Assembly: GCA_016281605.1 (NCBI GenBank)
Contig: JAEEJA010000010.1
Span: 1 to 41,683, forward strand
DNA length: 41,683 nt
Direction of reading: 5' to 3'
From: Lachnospiraceae bacterium
Lineage (GTDB): Bacteria; Bacillota; Clostridia; Lachnospirales; Lachnospiraceae
The notes below the pieces were generated by a model that was not told the DNA's origin, made no database searches, and saw only the letters and a program-made list of their open reading frames with translations. The first letter of the stretch is position 1, and each line of letters begins with the position of its first letter. A program made the position numbers and the translations under genes. Of the stretch, positions 1 through 8,109 are shown piece after piece.

Positions 1-19
1 GTTCAAGCTCCTGACTGCA

Positions 20-178
20 AGAGTTGCTTCGCAACTCTACAAAAGCTCCGCGAGTGATGCGAATAGTTAGCTTTGCTAACTATTGGATTCGGATAGGTAA
101 ATGTCAGCTAAATGCAGCCAAGAGATGTAAAACATCTCTTTGAATCACGGCGCGCGAAAAGACTCGCAACCGAGTCTT
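20..178. repeat. Cluster of four strong hairpins upstream of ffh
   Basis: Four perfect short inverted repeats lie within 160 bases: 20-38 (AGAGTTGC, loop TTC), 62-84 (AATAGTTAGC, loop TTT), 120-140 (AAGAGATGT, loop AAA) and 159-178 (AAGACTCG, loop CAAC). The arms differ in sequence but share a design of 8-10 bp stems and 3-4 base loops. A long-range pairing, CGCG-A-GTGAT at 49-58 with ATCAC-GG-CGCG at 144-154, would enclose the two middle hairpins and make a multibranch structure. None has a T-tract typical of a terminator. The stretch has no convincing gene and no tRNA. It lies before the ffh promoter, so it is either the 3' part of an upstream transcript or a dispersed structured element. 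Function unknown. Confidence 0.6.
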
Positions 179-199
179 GACAAATGTAAACAAAAAAAC

Positions 200-228
200 T
201 TGACACATTTATTCATCTTTGTTATACT
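200..228 (+). promoter_or_regulatory. Sigma-A type promoter of ffh
   Basis: TTGACA at 200-205 and TATACT at 223-228 are separated by 17 bases, a near-consensus housekeeping promoter. Transcription would start near 235, giving a leader of about 50 bases that ends in AAAGGAG before the ffh ATG. Confidence 0.75.
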
Positions 229-283
229 TCATTACGTTGTGTAGAACAATGTTTATTTTTTATTATCAAAAGGAGATTATCCC

Positions 284-1648
284 ATGGCATTCGAGAGTTT
301 ATCAGCAAAATTACAAAATGTATTTAAAAACTTAAGAAGCAAGGGTGTTCTTACTGAAGCTGATGTTAAAGCGGCCTTAAAGGAGGTAAAGCTTGCACTT
401 TTAGAAGCTGATGTTAACTTTAAAGTTGTTAAAACATTTATTAAGTCAGTAGAAGCTCGTGCCATAGGACAGGATGTCTTGACATCACTTTCTCCGGGCC
501 AGATGGTAATAAAGATAGTAAACGAAGAGATGGTTTCCCTTATGGGTTCTGAAACCACAGAGATTAAGCTAAAGCCGGCAGGAGAGCTTACAGTTATTCT
601 TATGTGCGGTCTTCAGGGTGCAGGTAAGACTACTACAACCGCAAAGATTGCAGGTAAGCTTAAGTCTAAGGGTAGAAAGCCACTACTTGTTGCCTGTGAT
701 ATATACAGACCTGCAGCGATTGAGCAGCTCCAGATTAACGGTAATAAGCAGGGTGTGGAAACGTTCTCCATGGGAACGAAGCATAATCCTGTTGATATTG
801 CAAAAGCAGGTATAGAGCATGCAAAAGCCGGTAATTTCGATGTAGTTATACTTGATACGGCAGGTCGACTTCATGTAGATGAAGACATGATGGTTGAGCT
901 TGAAGCTATTAAGGCTTCTACAAGTATTGATCAGACCATCTTGGTTGTCGATGCGATGACAGGACAGGATGCTGTAAATGCAGCTTCTGCATTTAACGAT
1001 CGTATCGGTATAGATGGTGTTATACTTACAAAGATGGATGGTGATACCCGTGGTGGAGCGGCTTTATCTGTAAAACAGGTAACCGGTAAACCGATTCTTT
1101 ATGTTGGTATGGGTGAGAAGCTTTCTGATTTAGAACAGTTTTATCCTGACCGTATGGCATCAAGGATACTGGGTATGGGTGATATACTTTCTCTTATTGA
1201 GAAGGCAGAACAGGACCTTGATAAAGAGAAAGCTATAGAGATGTCAAAGAAGCTTAAGAAAGCTGAGTTTGATTTTAATGACTTCCTTGATCAGTTAGAG
1301 CAGCTTAAAAAAATGGGTGGTATAAGCTCTATCTTAAGCATGCTTCCGGGTATGGGATTACCTGATAACTTAGATATTGATGAAGACGCATTTAAAGGTA
1401 TTGAAGCTATTATTCACTCTATGACACTTAAGGAAAGAGCTAATCCTGCTATTATTAATGTTTCAAGAAAAAATCGTATTGCAAGAGGAGCCGGAGTTGA
1501 TATATCCGAAGTTAACAAGCTCATGAAACAGTACGAACAGACTAAAAAGATGATGAAGCAGATGAATGCCAGCATGAAGGGAAAGGGAAAGAAGAAGTTT
1601 AACCCTATGAGTATGTTTGGTGGCGGAAAGAATCCTTTTGGATTCTGA
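284..1648 (+). CDS. ffh: Signal recognition particle GTPase Ffh
   Basis: Ffh is the SRP54 subunit that binds signal peptides emerging from the ribosome and, with 4.5S RNA, delivers them to FtsY at the membrane. The 454-residue product has the N domain (about 1-85), the G domain with P-loop GLQGAGKTTTTAKIA near residue 109 and further GTPase motifs DTAGR and TKMDGD, and a Met-rich M domain (about 300-454) containing MGGISSILSMLPGM and a C-terminal MMKQMNASMKGKGKKK tract. Length matches the family. The ATG follows AAAGGAG and a strong promoter. The HTH gene ylxM, often just upstream in Firmicutes, is not in the 283 bases available. rpsP follows after about 100 bases. Confidence 0.98.
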   Translation: MAFESLSAKLQNVFKNLRSKGVLTEADVKAALKEVKLALLEADVNFKVVKTFIKSVEARAIGQDVLTSLSPGQMVIKIVNEEMVSLMGSETTEIKLKPAGELTVILMCGLQGAGKTTTTAKIAGKLKSKGRKPLLVACDIYRPAAIEQLQINGNKQGVETFSMGTKHNPVDIAKAGIEHAKAGNFDVVILDTAGRLHVDEDMMVELEAIKASTSIDQTILVVDAMTGQDAVNAASAFNDRIGIDGVILTKMDGDTRGGAALSVKQVTGKPILYVGMGEKLSDLEQFYPDRMASRILGMGDILSLIEKAEQDLDKEKAIEMSKKLKKAEFDFNDFLDQLEQLKKMGGISSILSMLPGMGLPDNLDIDEDAFKGIEAIIHSMTLKERANPAIINVSRKNRIARGAGVDISEVNKLMKQYEQTKKMMKQMNASMKGKGKKKFNPMSMFGGGKNPFGF

Positions 1649-1662
1649 TATAGCTGATATTT

Positions 1663-1697
1663 ACGAAGAATCATAAGATTATTTATATGATCTTCGT
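1663..1697 (+). other. Hairpin between ffh and rpsP
   Basis: ACGAAG-(A)-ATCATA pairs with TATGAT-CTTCGT around a 10-base loop: 12 bp with one bulged A. The sequence after it is AT-rich but lacks a clean T-run, so it may be a weak terminator, an RNA processing site or a 3'-end stabiliser that sets different levels of ffh and rpsP message. Confidence 0.45.
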
Positions 1698-1746
1698 TAA
1701 TATATATTATTAATATAAGTTTTTATTTATTTAGGAGGAAAAAACA

Positions 1747-1992
1747 GTGGCAGTTAAATTAAGATTAACAAGAATGGGAAAGAAGAAGGCACCTTTTTAC
1801 AGAGTTGTAGTTGCAGATGAAAGAGCACCTCGTGACGGAAGATTTATAGAGTCTGTAGGTATCTATGATCCTAAGCAGAGCCCAAGTGTATTTAAGGTAG
1901 ATGAAGATAAGGTTAAGCAGTGGATAAGTAATGGTGCTAAGCCTACTGAAACTGTTGGAAAGCTTTTAAAGAATGCTGGAATTATTGAATAA
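1747..1992 (+). CDS. rpsP: 30S ribosomal protein S16
   Basis: An 81-residue S16, a small primary rRNA-binding protein of the 30S body. The N-terminus [20 protein letters not shown] is a textbook S16 start, followed by the [14 protein letters not shown] motif and a C-terminal [15 protein letters not shown] helix. The start codon is GTG, 8 bases after AGGAGG at 1733-1738. The gene follows ffh and precedes khpA, the classical Firmicutes order. Confidence 0.98.
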   Translation: MAVKLRLTRMGKKKAPFYRVVVADERAPRDGRFIESVGIYDPKQSPSVFKVDEDKVKQWISNGAKPTETVGKLLKNAGIIE

Positions 1993-2050
1993 TTGATATT
2001 TTTTACGATTATTCCTCGTTCAAAAGTGCTCAGAATGGAGATTAATATTT

Positions 2051-2287
2051 ATGAAAGAACTTGTTACAGTACTTGCCAAGTCTCTCGTAGACAATCCGGA
2101 TGCAGTAATTGTAGAGGAAACAGAAACCGATAATGAAGTTACTATACGTTTAAAAGTAGCTGACGAGGATATGGGTAAAGTTATTGGCAAGGGTGGAAGA
2201 ATAGCTAAGGCTATACGTACTCTTGTTAAGGCTTCTGCATTTAATACTGAAAAAAAGATTTTCGTGGAAATTGGCGAAGAAGAATAA
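2051..2287 (+). CDS. khpA: KH-domain RNA-binding protein KhpA
   Basis: A 78-residue single KH domain protein (YlqC family). The RNA-binding GxxG loop is visible in GKVIGKGGRIAKAIRTLVKA near residues 45-64. In Gram-positive bacteria KhpA pairs with KhpB (Jag/EloR) and affects cell elongation and small-RNA biology; that is family knowledge, and no KhpB gene is in this window. An RBS-like GGAG precedes the ATG. A rho-independent terminator follows directly, so khpA is the last gene of its transcript instead of running into rimM and trmD as is usual. Confidence 0.95.
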   Translation: MKELVTVLAKSLVDNPDAVIVEETETDNEVTIRLKVADEDMGKVIGKGGRIAKAIRTLVKASAFNTEKKIFVEIGEEE

Positions 2288-2294
2288 TTATTTC

Positions 2295-2337
2295 CTGCCT
2301 GTTAAGCTTTTATTTGCTTATTCAGGCAGTTTTTTTT
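2295..2337 (+). terminator. Rho-independent terminator after khpA
   Basis: CTGCCTG (2295-2301) pairs with CAGGCAG (2323-2329), extended inward by TAAGC/GCTTA, and is followed by eight T residues at 2330-2337. It separates the ffh-rpsP-khpA transcript from trmD. Confidence 0.9.
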
Positions 2338-2373
2338 GTTTTAAACTCATTAGACAATGGAGAATGATATAAC

Positions 2374-3060
2374 ATGAATTTTTATTGTATGACTTTGTTT
2401 CCTGATATGGTTAATGATGCATTTAACACCAGTATTACCAAGAGAGCCTGTGAAAACGGGATTATAAGCATGACGGCTGTAAATATTAGGGACTTTGCTG
2501 ATAATAAACATAATAGTGTGGATGATTATCCATACGGTGGTGGTGCAGGTATGCTTATGCAGGCTGAACCTGTATACAGGTGTTATGAGTATATTAAAGG
2601 CAAGATTGGATCGAATGCAAGGGTTATATATACCACTCCTACAGGAAAGGTATTTAACCAAAAGATGTCAGAGGAGTTTGCTAAGGAAGAGAATCTTATA
2701 TTTCTGTGTGGACATTATGAAGGTATAGACGAGAGAGTGTTAGAGGAAATAGTTACGGATAATGTTTCTATAGGCGATTATGTTCTAACAGGAGGAGAGT
2801 TAGCATCTCTTGTTATGATGGACTCTATATCGAGACTTGTTCCCGGTGTACTTAATAACCTTTCATCGGCAAGATACGAGTCACACTCTGAAGGTTTACT
2901 TGAATATCCTCAGTATACAAGACCTGCAGTATGGCATGGGAAAAGCGTTCCGGAGGTGCTTCTTTCAGGTAATCATAAGAAGATTCAAGAGTGGTACAAG
3001 GAGGAATCCTATAAAAGAACGATGGAGAGAAGGCCGGATATGTTGGAAAACGATATATGA
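2374..3060 (+). CDS. trmD: tRNA (guanine-N1)-methyltransferase TrmD
   Basis: TrmD uses S-adenosylmethionine to make m1G37 next to the anticodon, which prevents +1 frameshifting. The 228-residue product has the trefoil-knot SPOUT signatures: DDYPYGGGAGMLM near residue 50, LCGHYEGIDERV near 111, and IGDYVLTGGE near 133 in the SAM-binding knot. The C-terminal part (SARYESHSEGLLEYPQYTRP) matches the catalytic/tRNA-binding region. The ATG follows AATGGAG. Usually rimM precedes and rplS follows; here the 86 bases upstream hold only a terminator, and a NYN-domain gene follows after a short gap. Confidence 0.97.
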   Translation: MNFYCMTLFPDMVNDAFNTSITKRACENGIISMTAVNIRDFADNKHNSVDDYPYGGGAGMLMQAEPVYRCYEYIKGKIGSNARVIYTTPTGKVFNQKMSEEFAKEENLIFLCGHYEGIDERVLEEIVTDNVSIGDYVLTGGELASLVMMDSISRLVPGVLNNLSSARYESHSEGLLEYPQYTRPAVWHGKSVPEVLLSGNHKKIQEWYKEESYKRTMERRPDMLENDI

Positions 3061-3142
3061 TTAACATCATCAAAAAAAGATGACATATAATCCTCTAAAT
3101 GATATACTTATAAAGATTAAAAGAAGAGGAAGGTTAGAGGCT

Positions 3143-4114
3143 GTGAAGCAAAAAAATGATATATTGGATGTGAAGGATGATCGCAAATATGCGGTTCTAA
3201 TAGATGCTGATAATATCAGCTATAAATATGTAAATGATATACTCGATGAGATAACAAATTATGGAGTGGTGACTTATAAAAGAGTATATGGTGATCTTAC
3301 CAAAAATCAGAATAAAAAATGGGAAAAAATCAGTTTAGAGTATTCTCTCATTCCATTTCAACAATTTAATTACACAACAGGAAAGTCTTCTACGGATTCA
3401 GCCATGATAATAGATGCAATGGATATATTATATTCAGGTAATGTGGATGGATTTTGTATAGCATCAAGTGATTCTGATTTTACCAGACTTGCTCTGAGAC
3501 TTAGAGAAGCCGGATGTGATGTGATAGGAATGGGCGAGAAAAAGACTCCGAAGCCCTTTGTAAAGGCATGTTCACAATTTAAATATTTAGATATTCTTAG
3601 AGAAGCACAGAATGAAGAAGATATTCAGACTGTTACGTCCAGGGATGATATACTTCAAACTATAAGGAAAATCTTAAATGATTCTGATTTTGAACCAAAT
3701 AGCTATGGTTATAACATGGGTGAATTAAATAAAAGATTATTAAAGATTCATAGTGATTTTGATCCTAGAAACTATGGTTACAGCCGTTTGTCAGTATTTT
3801 TAAATTCATTTGATTTCTTTGAGATAAGAGAGGGTTATGTTAAGCTCTTAGAAAAGGATGATAAGGGAAATATACCTAAAATTAAAACAGTTAAAAATGC
3901 TGTATCCGGATATGTACAAGAGTATGATAAGGGTAAGGGTGTTGATATAAAGGATATAAAGGTTTTCCTTGAGAAGCGCTACAAAGGCTTCGATATAAGT
4001 GATTATGGATATTCGAAATTCTCCACTTTTTTACAGGATTTTGGTAACATGGAATTTCATTATGAAGGAGCAAATCATAATATAATGACAGCAAGTATAG
4101 CAACTTCTAAATAA
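3143..4114 (+). CDS. NYN-domain (PIN-like) protein with two OST-HTH/LOTUS domains
   Basis: Predicted RNA-processing protein of the LabA/DUF88 (COG1432) group; substrate unknown. The NYN nuclease-like domain (about residues 15-165) shows VLIDADNIS at its start, SSTDSAMIIDAMDILYSG in the middle and FCIASSDSDF, giving the acidic residues of the PIN-like metal site. Two repeats follow, each ending in a DYGYS/NYGYS-plus-phenylalanine pattern (NYGYSRLSVFLNSF; DYGYSKFSTFLQDF), typical of LOTUS modules that bind RNA or proteins. I chose GTG at 3143 because AGGAAGG lies 9 bases before it. An in-frame ATG at 3080 adds 21 residues but has no ribosome binding site. The gene follows trmD closely, where rplS is usually found. 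Confidence 0.85.
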   Translation: MKQKNDILDVKDDRKYAVLIDADNISYKYVNDILDEITNYGVVTYKRVYGDLTKNQNKKWEKISLEYSLIPFQQFNYTTGKSSTDSAMIIDAMDILYSGNVDGFCIASSDSDFTRLALRLREAGCDVIGMGEKKTPKPFVKACSQFKYLDILREAQNEEDIQTVTSRDDILQTIRKILNDSDFEPNSYGYNMGELNKRLLKIHSDFDPRNYGYSRLSVFLNSFDFFEIREGYVKLLEKDDKGNIPKIKTVKNAVSGYVQEYDKGKGVDIKDIKVFLEKRYKGFDISDYGYSKFSTFLQDFGNMEFHYEGANHNIMTASIATSK

Positions 4115-4150
4115 TAGTACTTTATATAAAAAAATCTTTTATTTTTTCTG

Positions 4151-4179
4151 TTGATGTTGTAAAATATATGAGATTTAAT
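4151..4179 (+). promoter_or_regulatory. Probable promoter of comEA
   Basis: TTGATG at 4151-4156 and TTTAAT at 4174-4179 are 17 bases apart, about 62 bases before the comEA ATG. It is a moderate match to sigma-A consensus. Confidence 0.45.
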
Positions 4180-4204
4180 ATTATTTAATTGCAATAATTG
4201 TGTC

Positions 4205-4234
4205 TGTCCTCGATATTTTTAAGTATGGAGGACA
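4205..4234 (+). promoter_or_regulatory. Hairpin that would hide the comEA ribosome binding site
   Basis: TGTCCTC (4205-4211) is perfectly complementary to GAGGACA (4228-4234), with a 16-base loop. The right arm contains most of the GGAGG Shine-Dalgarno at 4227-4231. If it forms in the mRNA it would block initiation at the ATG at 4242. Confidence 0.5.
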
Positions 4235-4241
4235 TAAGAAT

Positions 4242-4895
4242 ATGAAAAAAGAAATAATAATAACATTTGCAATTACTTGTGTTACAGTACTTTGCATATG
4301 TTGGTTTAAGTTTGGCAAGGATAATTCCGATTTACATACAGCCAATTTAAGTCAGGAAGCTTCTTTAGGAAAAGAGGTTGATTCTAAGGAAGCTATATCT
4401 TCAGATCTTTCTCATGATTCGGATAGCAGTAATCAAAATGAAGGCTTGGAAGATATAAAGATTTATGTTTGTGGTGCAGTTAAGAACCCCGGCGTTTATG
4501 AGCTTTCAGACGGTAGCAGAGTATCTGATGCGGTAGATATGGCAGGTGGTTTTTTAAAAAGTGCAGCAAAAAACTATTATAATCTTGCTGAGTATGTTAA
4601 GGATGCTCAAAAGATTTATATTATTACAAAGAAAAAGCTTAAAAAAGAGAAAAAGAAAGAAAAAGAGTTGATAGGTGACCATAAAACATCTGAAAACAGT
4701 AGCGGTAAAGTTAATATCAATACAGCTGCAAAGGAAGAACTTATGACTTTGCCTGGGGTCGGAGAAAAAAAGGCACAGGATATAATTAATTATCGCACAG
4801 AAAACGGTCAGTTTTCTTCTTTGGAAGATATAATGAATATTTCCGGAATTAAAGAAGGAGTTTTTGGTAGTATTAAGGATATGATAACAATATAA
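4242..4895 (+). CDS. comEA: ComEA-like competence DNA-binding protein
   Basis: ComEA is the membrane-anchored receptor that binds incoming double-stranded DNA outside the cell and passes it to the ComEC channel. The 217-residue product has an N-terminal membrane anchor (IIITFAITCVTVLCICWF, about residues 4-21), an acidic/Ser-rich spacer, an SLBB-type domain (IYVCGAVKNPGVYEL, about residues 76-135) and a C-terminal helix-hairpin-helix domain (VNINTAAKEELMTLPGVGEKKA). This is the standard Firmicutes ComEA layout. The ATG at 4242 is 10 bases after GGAGG; an upstream in-frame GTG at 4200 lacks a binding site. comEC is not adjacent but four genes downstream. Confidence 0.92.
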   Translation: MKKEIIITFAITCVTVLCICWFKFGKDNSDLHTANLSQEASLGKEVDSKEAISSDLSHDSDSSNQNEGLEDIKIYVCGAVKNPGVYELSDGSRVSDAVDMAGGFLKSAAKNYYNLAEYVKDAQKIYIITKKKLKKEKKKEKELIGDHKTSENSSGKVNINTAAKEELMTLPGVGEKKAQDIINYRTENGQFSSLEDIMNISGIKEGVFGSIKDMITI

Positions 4896-4910
4896 ATCAT
4901 GGAGGGAATT

Positions 4911-5600
4911 ATGGCAGTAAAAGTCTTGGTTGTTGATGATGAAAAGCTTATAGTAAAGGGTATAGAGTTTAGTTTGAAGCAGGATGATATGGAAGTTGAT
5001 ACTGCATTTGACGGCCAGGATGCCCTTGATATGATAAAGACGAATAAATATGATATTATCTTATTGGATTTAATGCTGCCATCACTTAATGGATTTGAAG
5101 TATGTCAGGCTGTCAGGGAATTTTCTGAGGTTCCTATTATCATGCTTACAGCTAAGGGAGATGATATGAACAAGATTCTCGGGCTTGAGTATGGAGCTGA
5201 TGATTACATAACAAAGCCTTTCAATATACTTGAAGTAAAAGCCAGAATTAAAGCAATTCTTAGGAGAAATCATAATCATTCCGTAAAGCAGGAAGATTCA
5301 AGCGTTCTTTCCACAGGGAAACTAAAGGTAGATAGAAGCGGTCGCAGAACATTTATCGATTCCAATGAGATAAATCTTACTGCAAAGGAGTTTGATTTAC
5401 TTGAATTGCTTATGACTAATCCTGAAAAAGTATACAGCAGAGAGGAACTTTTGAATATTGTATGGGGCAGTGATTACCCTGGAGATGTAAGAACGGTTGA
5501 TGTTCATGTGCGTCGATTGAGAGAAAAAATAGAAGAGAAACCATCTTCACCAAATTATATTCATACAAAATGGGGAGTTGGATATTTTTTCAAAAACTGA
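4911..5600 (+). CDS. OmpR/PhoB-family response regulator, WalR-like
   Basis: A 229-residue two-component response regulator. The receiver domain (about 1-118) has the acidic pair VVDDEK, the phospho-acceptor Asp in IILLDLMLP, the Thr of MLTAKG and the Lys of YITKPF. The C-terminal winged-helix domain includes LTAKEFDLLELL and the recognition segment GDVRTVDVHVRRLREKIEE, then PNYIHTKWGVGYFF, very close to WalR/PhoP-type regulators. The ATG at 4911 has GGAGG 6 bases upstream. It is followed by its histidine kinase and a GerMN lipoprotein, so it probably senses the envelope. Assignment as WalR is inferred from DNA-binding domain similarity and from WalR-like boxes at 20231-20279. Confidence 0.9.
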   Translation: MAVKVLVVDDEKLIVKGIEFSLKQDDMEVDTAFDGQDALDMIKTNKYDIILLDLMLPSLNGFEVCQAVREFSEVPIIMLTAKGDDMNKILGLEYGADDYITKPFNILEVKARIKAILRRNHNHSVKQEDSSVLSTGKLKVDRSGRRTFIDSNEINLTAKEFDLLELLMTNPEKVYSREELLNIVWGSDYPGDVRTVDVHVRRLREKIEEKPSSPNYIHTKWGVGYFFKN

Positions 5601-5633
5601 TATTAATTTTTATAATTATTTGAGAGGTTTGTT

Positions 5634-7118
5634 TTGAAAAAAGCATTTAAAAAAGTATTCCATGTTTTATACAGTCTTAGGGTACAACTCTTTTTGGTAT
5701 TGATTGTTGTCGGTATCGTGCCTTTGTATTTTTTAAGTAATATTATCATTAATGTTCACAACAAGCAGATTATCACTTCTCGTGAAGATGAATTAAAGTC
5801 TTATGGAACAGTCATTTCAAATTTAATCTTATCATCAGATTATCTTACAACACATTTTGACAGCTCTGTAGAAACAGAGGTTAGAGAGATAGCTGAAATT
5901 TATGACGGTCGTATAATAATAATTGATGATAATCTACGTATCATAAAGGATACTTATAATCTTGAGGTAGGAAAGACTCTTATATCCTCAGAAGTTGTAA
6001 AGTGTTTCTATAGCGCAGAATCCATATATACCAATGAATTGGGTGATTATATACAGATTACAATGCCTATTGTAAGCTCGGACACTCTTACTGTTAAGGG
6101 TGTTTTGGTTATGAGTTTTTCAAAAAAGAATATAAATCTCATATCCAGCAAGGTTAGCAACAATATTCGTATGCTTATGGTTGCAATTTCATTGGTAATA
6201 ATACTTATTGCTATTCTTTATTCAATATTTGTTACATGGCCTTTAAAGAAGCTAAATAAAAATATTGATGAGATTTCCAACGGAAAAATGGAAGAAGCTG
6301 AAGGTATCAGGGGATATGAGGAAGTTCAGAGTATGGCCGACTCATTTAATACCATGCTTGATGTAATAAAGTCACAGGATGAATCCAGACAGGAATTTGT
6401 TTCCAATGTATCACATGAGTTAAAAACACCATTAGCATCTGTAAAGGTTCTTTCTGACTCGCTGTTAACTCAGGATGATATACCGGTAGAGCTGTATAAA
6501 GAGTTTTTGGGCGACATAAATAATGAGATTGAAAGAATGACTGATATTGTTAATGATCTTCTTTCTATGGTTAGACTTGAAAAAAATAATCCTAACATGA
6601 CAATTACCAATATTAACATAAATGAGCTCATAGAAAAGCTTTTAAAGCGATTCCGACCTATTGCATCATCAAGAAAGATTGAGCTTATATATGAAAGCTT
6701 TAGGCCTGTTCAGGCTGATGTTGACGAAGTAAAAATATCCATAGCTATCAATAATCTCTTTGAAAATGCCATAAAGTATAACTTTGATGGAGGCTGGGTA
6801 AAGGTTGCTCTTAACGCCGATCATAAATTTTTCTATATCAATGTGGGAGACAGCGGAGTTGGAATACCTGAAGAATTACAGGATAAGATATTTGAAAGGT
6901 TTTACAGAGTTGATAAAGCTCGTTCAAGAGAAACCGGAGGAACAGGACTTGGTCTAGCTATAACCCGAAAGATAATATTACTTCATAACGGAACAATAAA
7001 GGTATACAGTAAGGAAAAGGAAGGTACTACATTTACCATAAGGATACCTCTGAATTATGCTGCAGGAGAAACAGAAGATAACAGCTTAGAAGAAGGAAGG
7101 GATGATAATAATGCATAA
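5634..7118 (+). CDS. Sensor histidine kinase, WalK-like
   Basis: Membrane histidine kinase of 494 residues, partner of the preceding regulator. Transmembrane segment 1 (about 18-38) and segment 2 (about 182-202) flank an extracytoplasmic sensor domain of about 140 residues. A HAMP linker follows (TWPLKKLNKNIDEISNG), then the dimerisation H-box FVSNVSHELKTPLASVKVL with the phospho-His, and the ATPase domain with N box NNLFENAIKYN, G1 DSGVGIP, F box FERFYRVD and G2 GGTGLGLAI. Unlike B. subtilis WalK, no PAS domain is evident between HAMP and H-box. The start is TTG, preceded by GAGAGG. The gene overlaps the GerMN gene by 8 bases, indicating translational coupling. Confidence 0.93.
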   Translation: MKKAFKKVFHVLYSLRVQLFLVLIVVGIVPLYFLSNIIINVHNKQIITSREDELKSYGTVISNLILSSDYLTTHFDSSVETEVREIAEIYDGRIIIIDDNLRIIKDTYNLEVGKTLISSEVVKCFYSAESIYTNELGDYIQITMPIVSSDTLTVKGVLVMSFSKKNINLISSKVSNNIRMLMVAISLVIILIAILYSIFVTWPLKKLNKNIDEISNGKMEEAEGIRGYEEVQSMADSFNTMLDVIKSQDESRQEFVSNVSHELKTPLASVKVLSDSLLTQDDIPVELYKEFLGDINNEIERMTDIVNDLLSMVRLEKNNPNMTITNININELIEKLLKRFRPIASSRKIELIYESFRPVQADVDEVKISIAINNLFENAIKYNFDGGWVKVALNADHKFFYINVGDSGVGIPEELQDKIFERFYRVDKARSRETGGTGLGLAITRKIILLHNGTIKVYSKEKEGTTFTIRIPLNYAAGETEDNSLEEGRDDNNA

Positions 7119-8064
7119 AAAAAAGATTATTAAACTAATCAGCGTGATTTTATCCATGCTTCTTGTCGTTCTAACTGTTGGTTGTAGTAAAAGAACAGGA
7201 AGTGTCGAATATGAAGGATATTATTTCTTTTATACAGACGCTGCCCTGTCCGGTGTATATCATAGCGAATATAAGCCCAAGGAAAAAGATACTACAGAGC
7301 TTATAAAAGAGTTTATTGCTAAGATGGGAGAAGTTCCTGATGATGCTTCGGGAAGGCAGCTTATCCCGGAGGGAGTCAGTGTTGAGGATTTTAACCTTGA
7401 TGAAGATGGTAATTTATCTCTTTACTTTAATTCGGCTTACGCCAATACATCAGGTGTTCCGGAGACTCTTATGAGGGCTGCTATAGTAAAGAATCTTATG
7501 CAGATACCGGATATAAACGGAGTTCAGTTTTATGTTGCAGGTCAGCCTCTTGTTGACTCTAAGGCAGAGCCCATAGGTCTCCTTACATCCGATGATTTTA
7601 TAGATAATACAGCTGGTGAGATAATGTATACACAGAGAGTATCTATAACACTTTTCTTTGCAGATAAATCTGGTAATACTCTTAAGAGGTGTGCGGTCGA
7701 TATTAATTATGATGCATCCATGACAGTTGAACAGACTATAGTTGAACAGCTTATGAAGGGACCTAATTCTATTAACGGAATCGAAAGTGATGAATTACTT
7801 CCGACTATACCTGAGGGAACAAAGGTAAATAAGATTACAGTTAAGGATAAAACCTGTTATATAGATTTTTCAAAAGAATTTATGGATAAAAACGACAATA
7901 TAACCGGTTATGTAGCTCTGTACTCAGTTGTAAATACACTTACAGAATTATCAAATATCGATAAAGTGCAATTTTCGATAGACGGAGAGCAGACCTTAAC
8001 TTATAATGAATCTATTAATTTCGGTTCGGTATTTGAAAGAAACCTTGATTTGGTTTCAGGTTGA
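7111..8064 (+). CDS. GerMN-domain lipoprotein
   Basis: A secreted lipoprotein of about 317 residues with two GerMN domains. The N-terminus is Lys-rich, followed by a hydrophobic stretch and a lipobox-like LTVGC near residue 25, so the mature protein should be anchored to the outer face of the membrane. The tandem repeats (about 70-160 and 205-305) share the pattern 'EGVSVEDFNLDEDGNLSLYF' versus 'EGTKVNKITVKDKTCYIDFS'. GerMN domains occur in spore-germination protein GerM and in wall-associated proteins. Next to a WalRK-like pair it may be an accessory sensor or wall factor, which is inference. ATG 7111 is preferred over ATG 7102 because the AAGGAAGG site lies right against the latter. Confidence 0.88.
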   Translation: MHKKKIIKLISVILSMLLVVLTVGCSKRTGSVEYEGYYFFYTDAALSGVYHSEYKPKEKDTTELIKEFIAKMGEVPDDASGRQLIPEGVSVEDFNLDEDGNLSLYFNSAYANTSGVPETLMRAAIVKNLMQIPDINGVQFYVAGQPLVDSKAEPIGLLTSDDFIDNTAGEIMYTQRVSITLFFADKSGNTLKRCAVDINYDASMTVEQTIVEQLMKGPNSINGIESDELLPTIPEGTKVNKITVKDKTCYIDFSKEFMDKNDNITGYVALYSVVNTLTELSNIDKVQFSIDGEQTLTYNESINFGSVFERNLDLVSG

Positions 8065-8109
8065 TTTTAGATTATAATTATGATAAAATCTTCATTTGGT
8101 TGAATAAAA

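Noticed and set aside
1-180. tRNA gene or known riboswitch in the hairpin cluster
   Set aside because: No cloverleaf with acceptor pairing, no CCA or T-loop consensus, and no conserved riboswitch core recognised.
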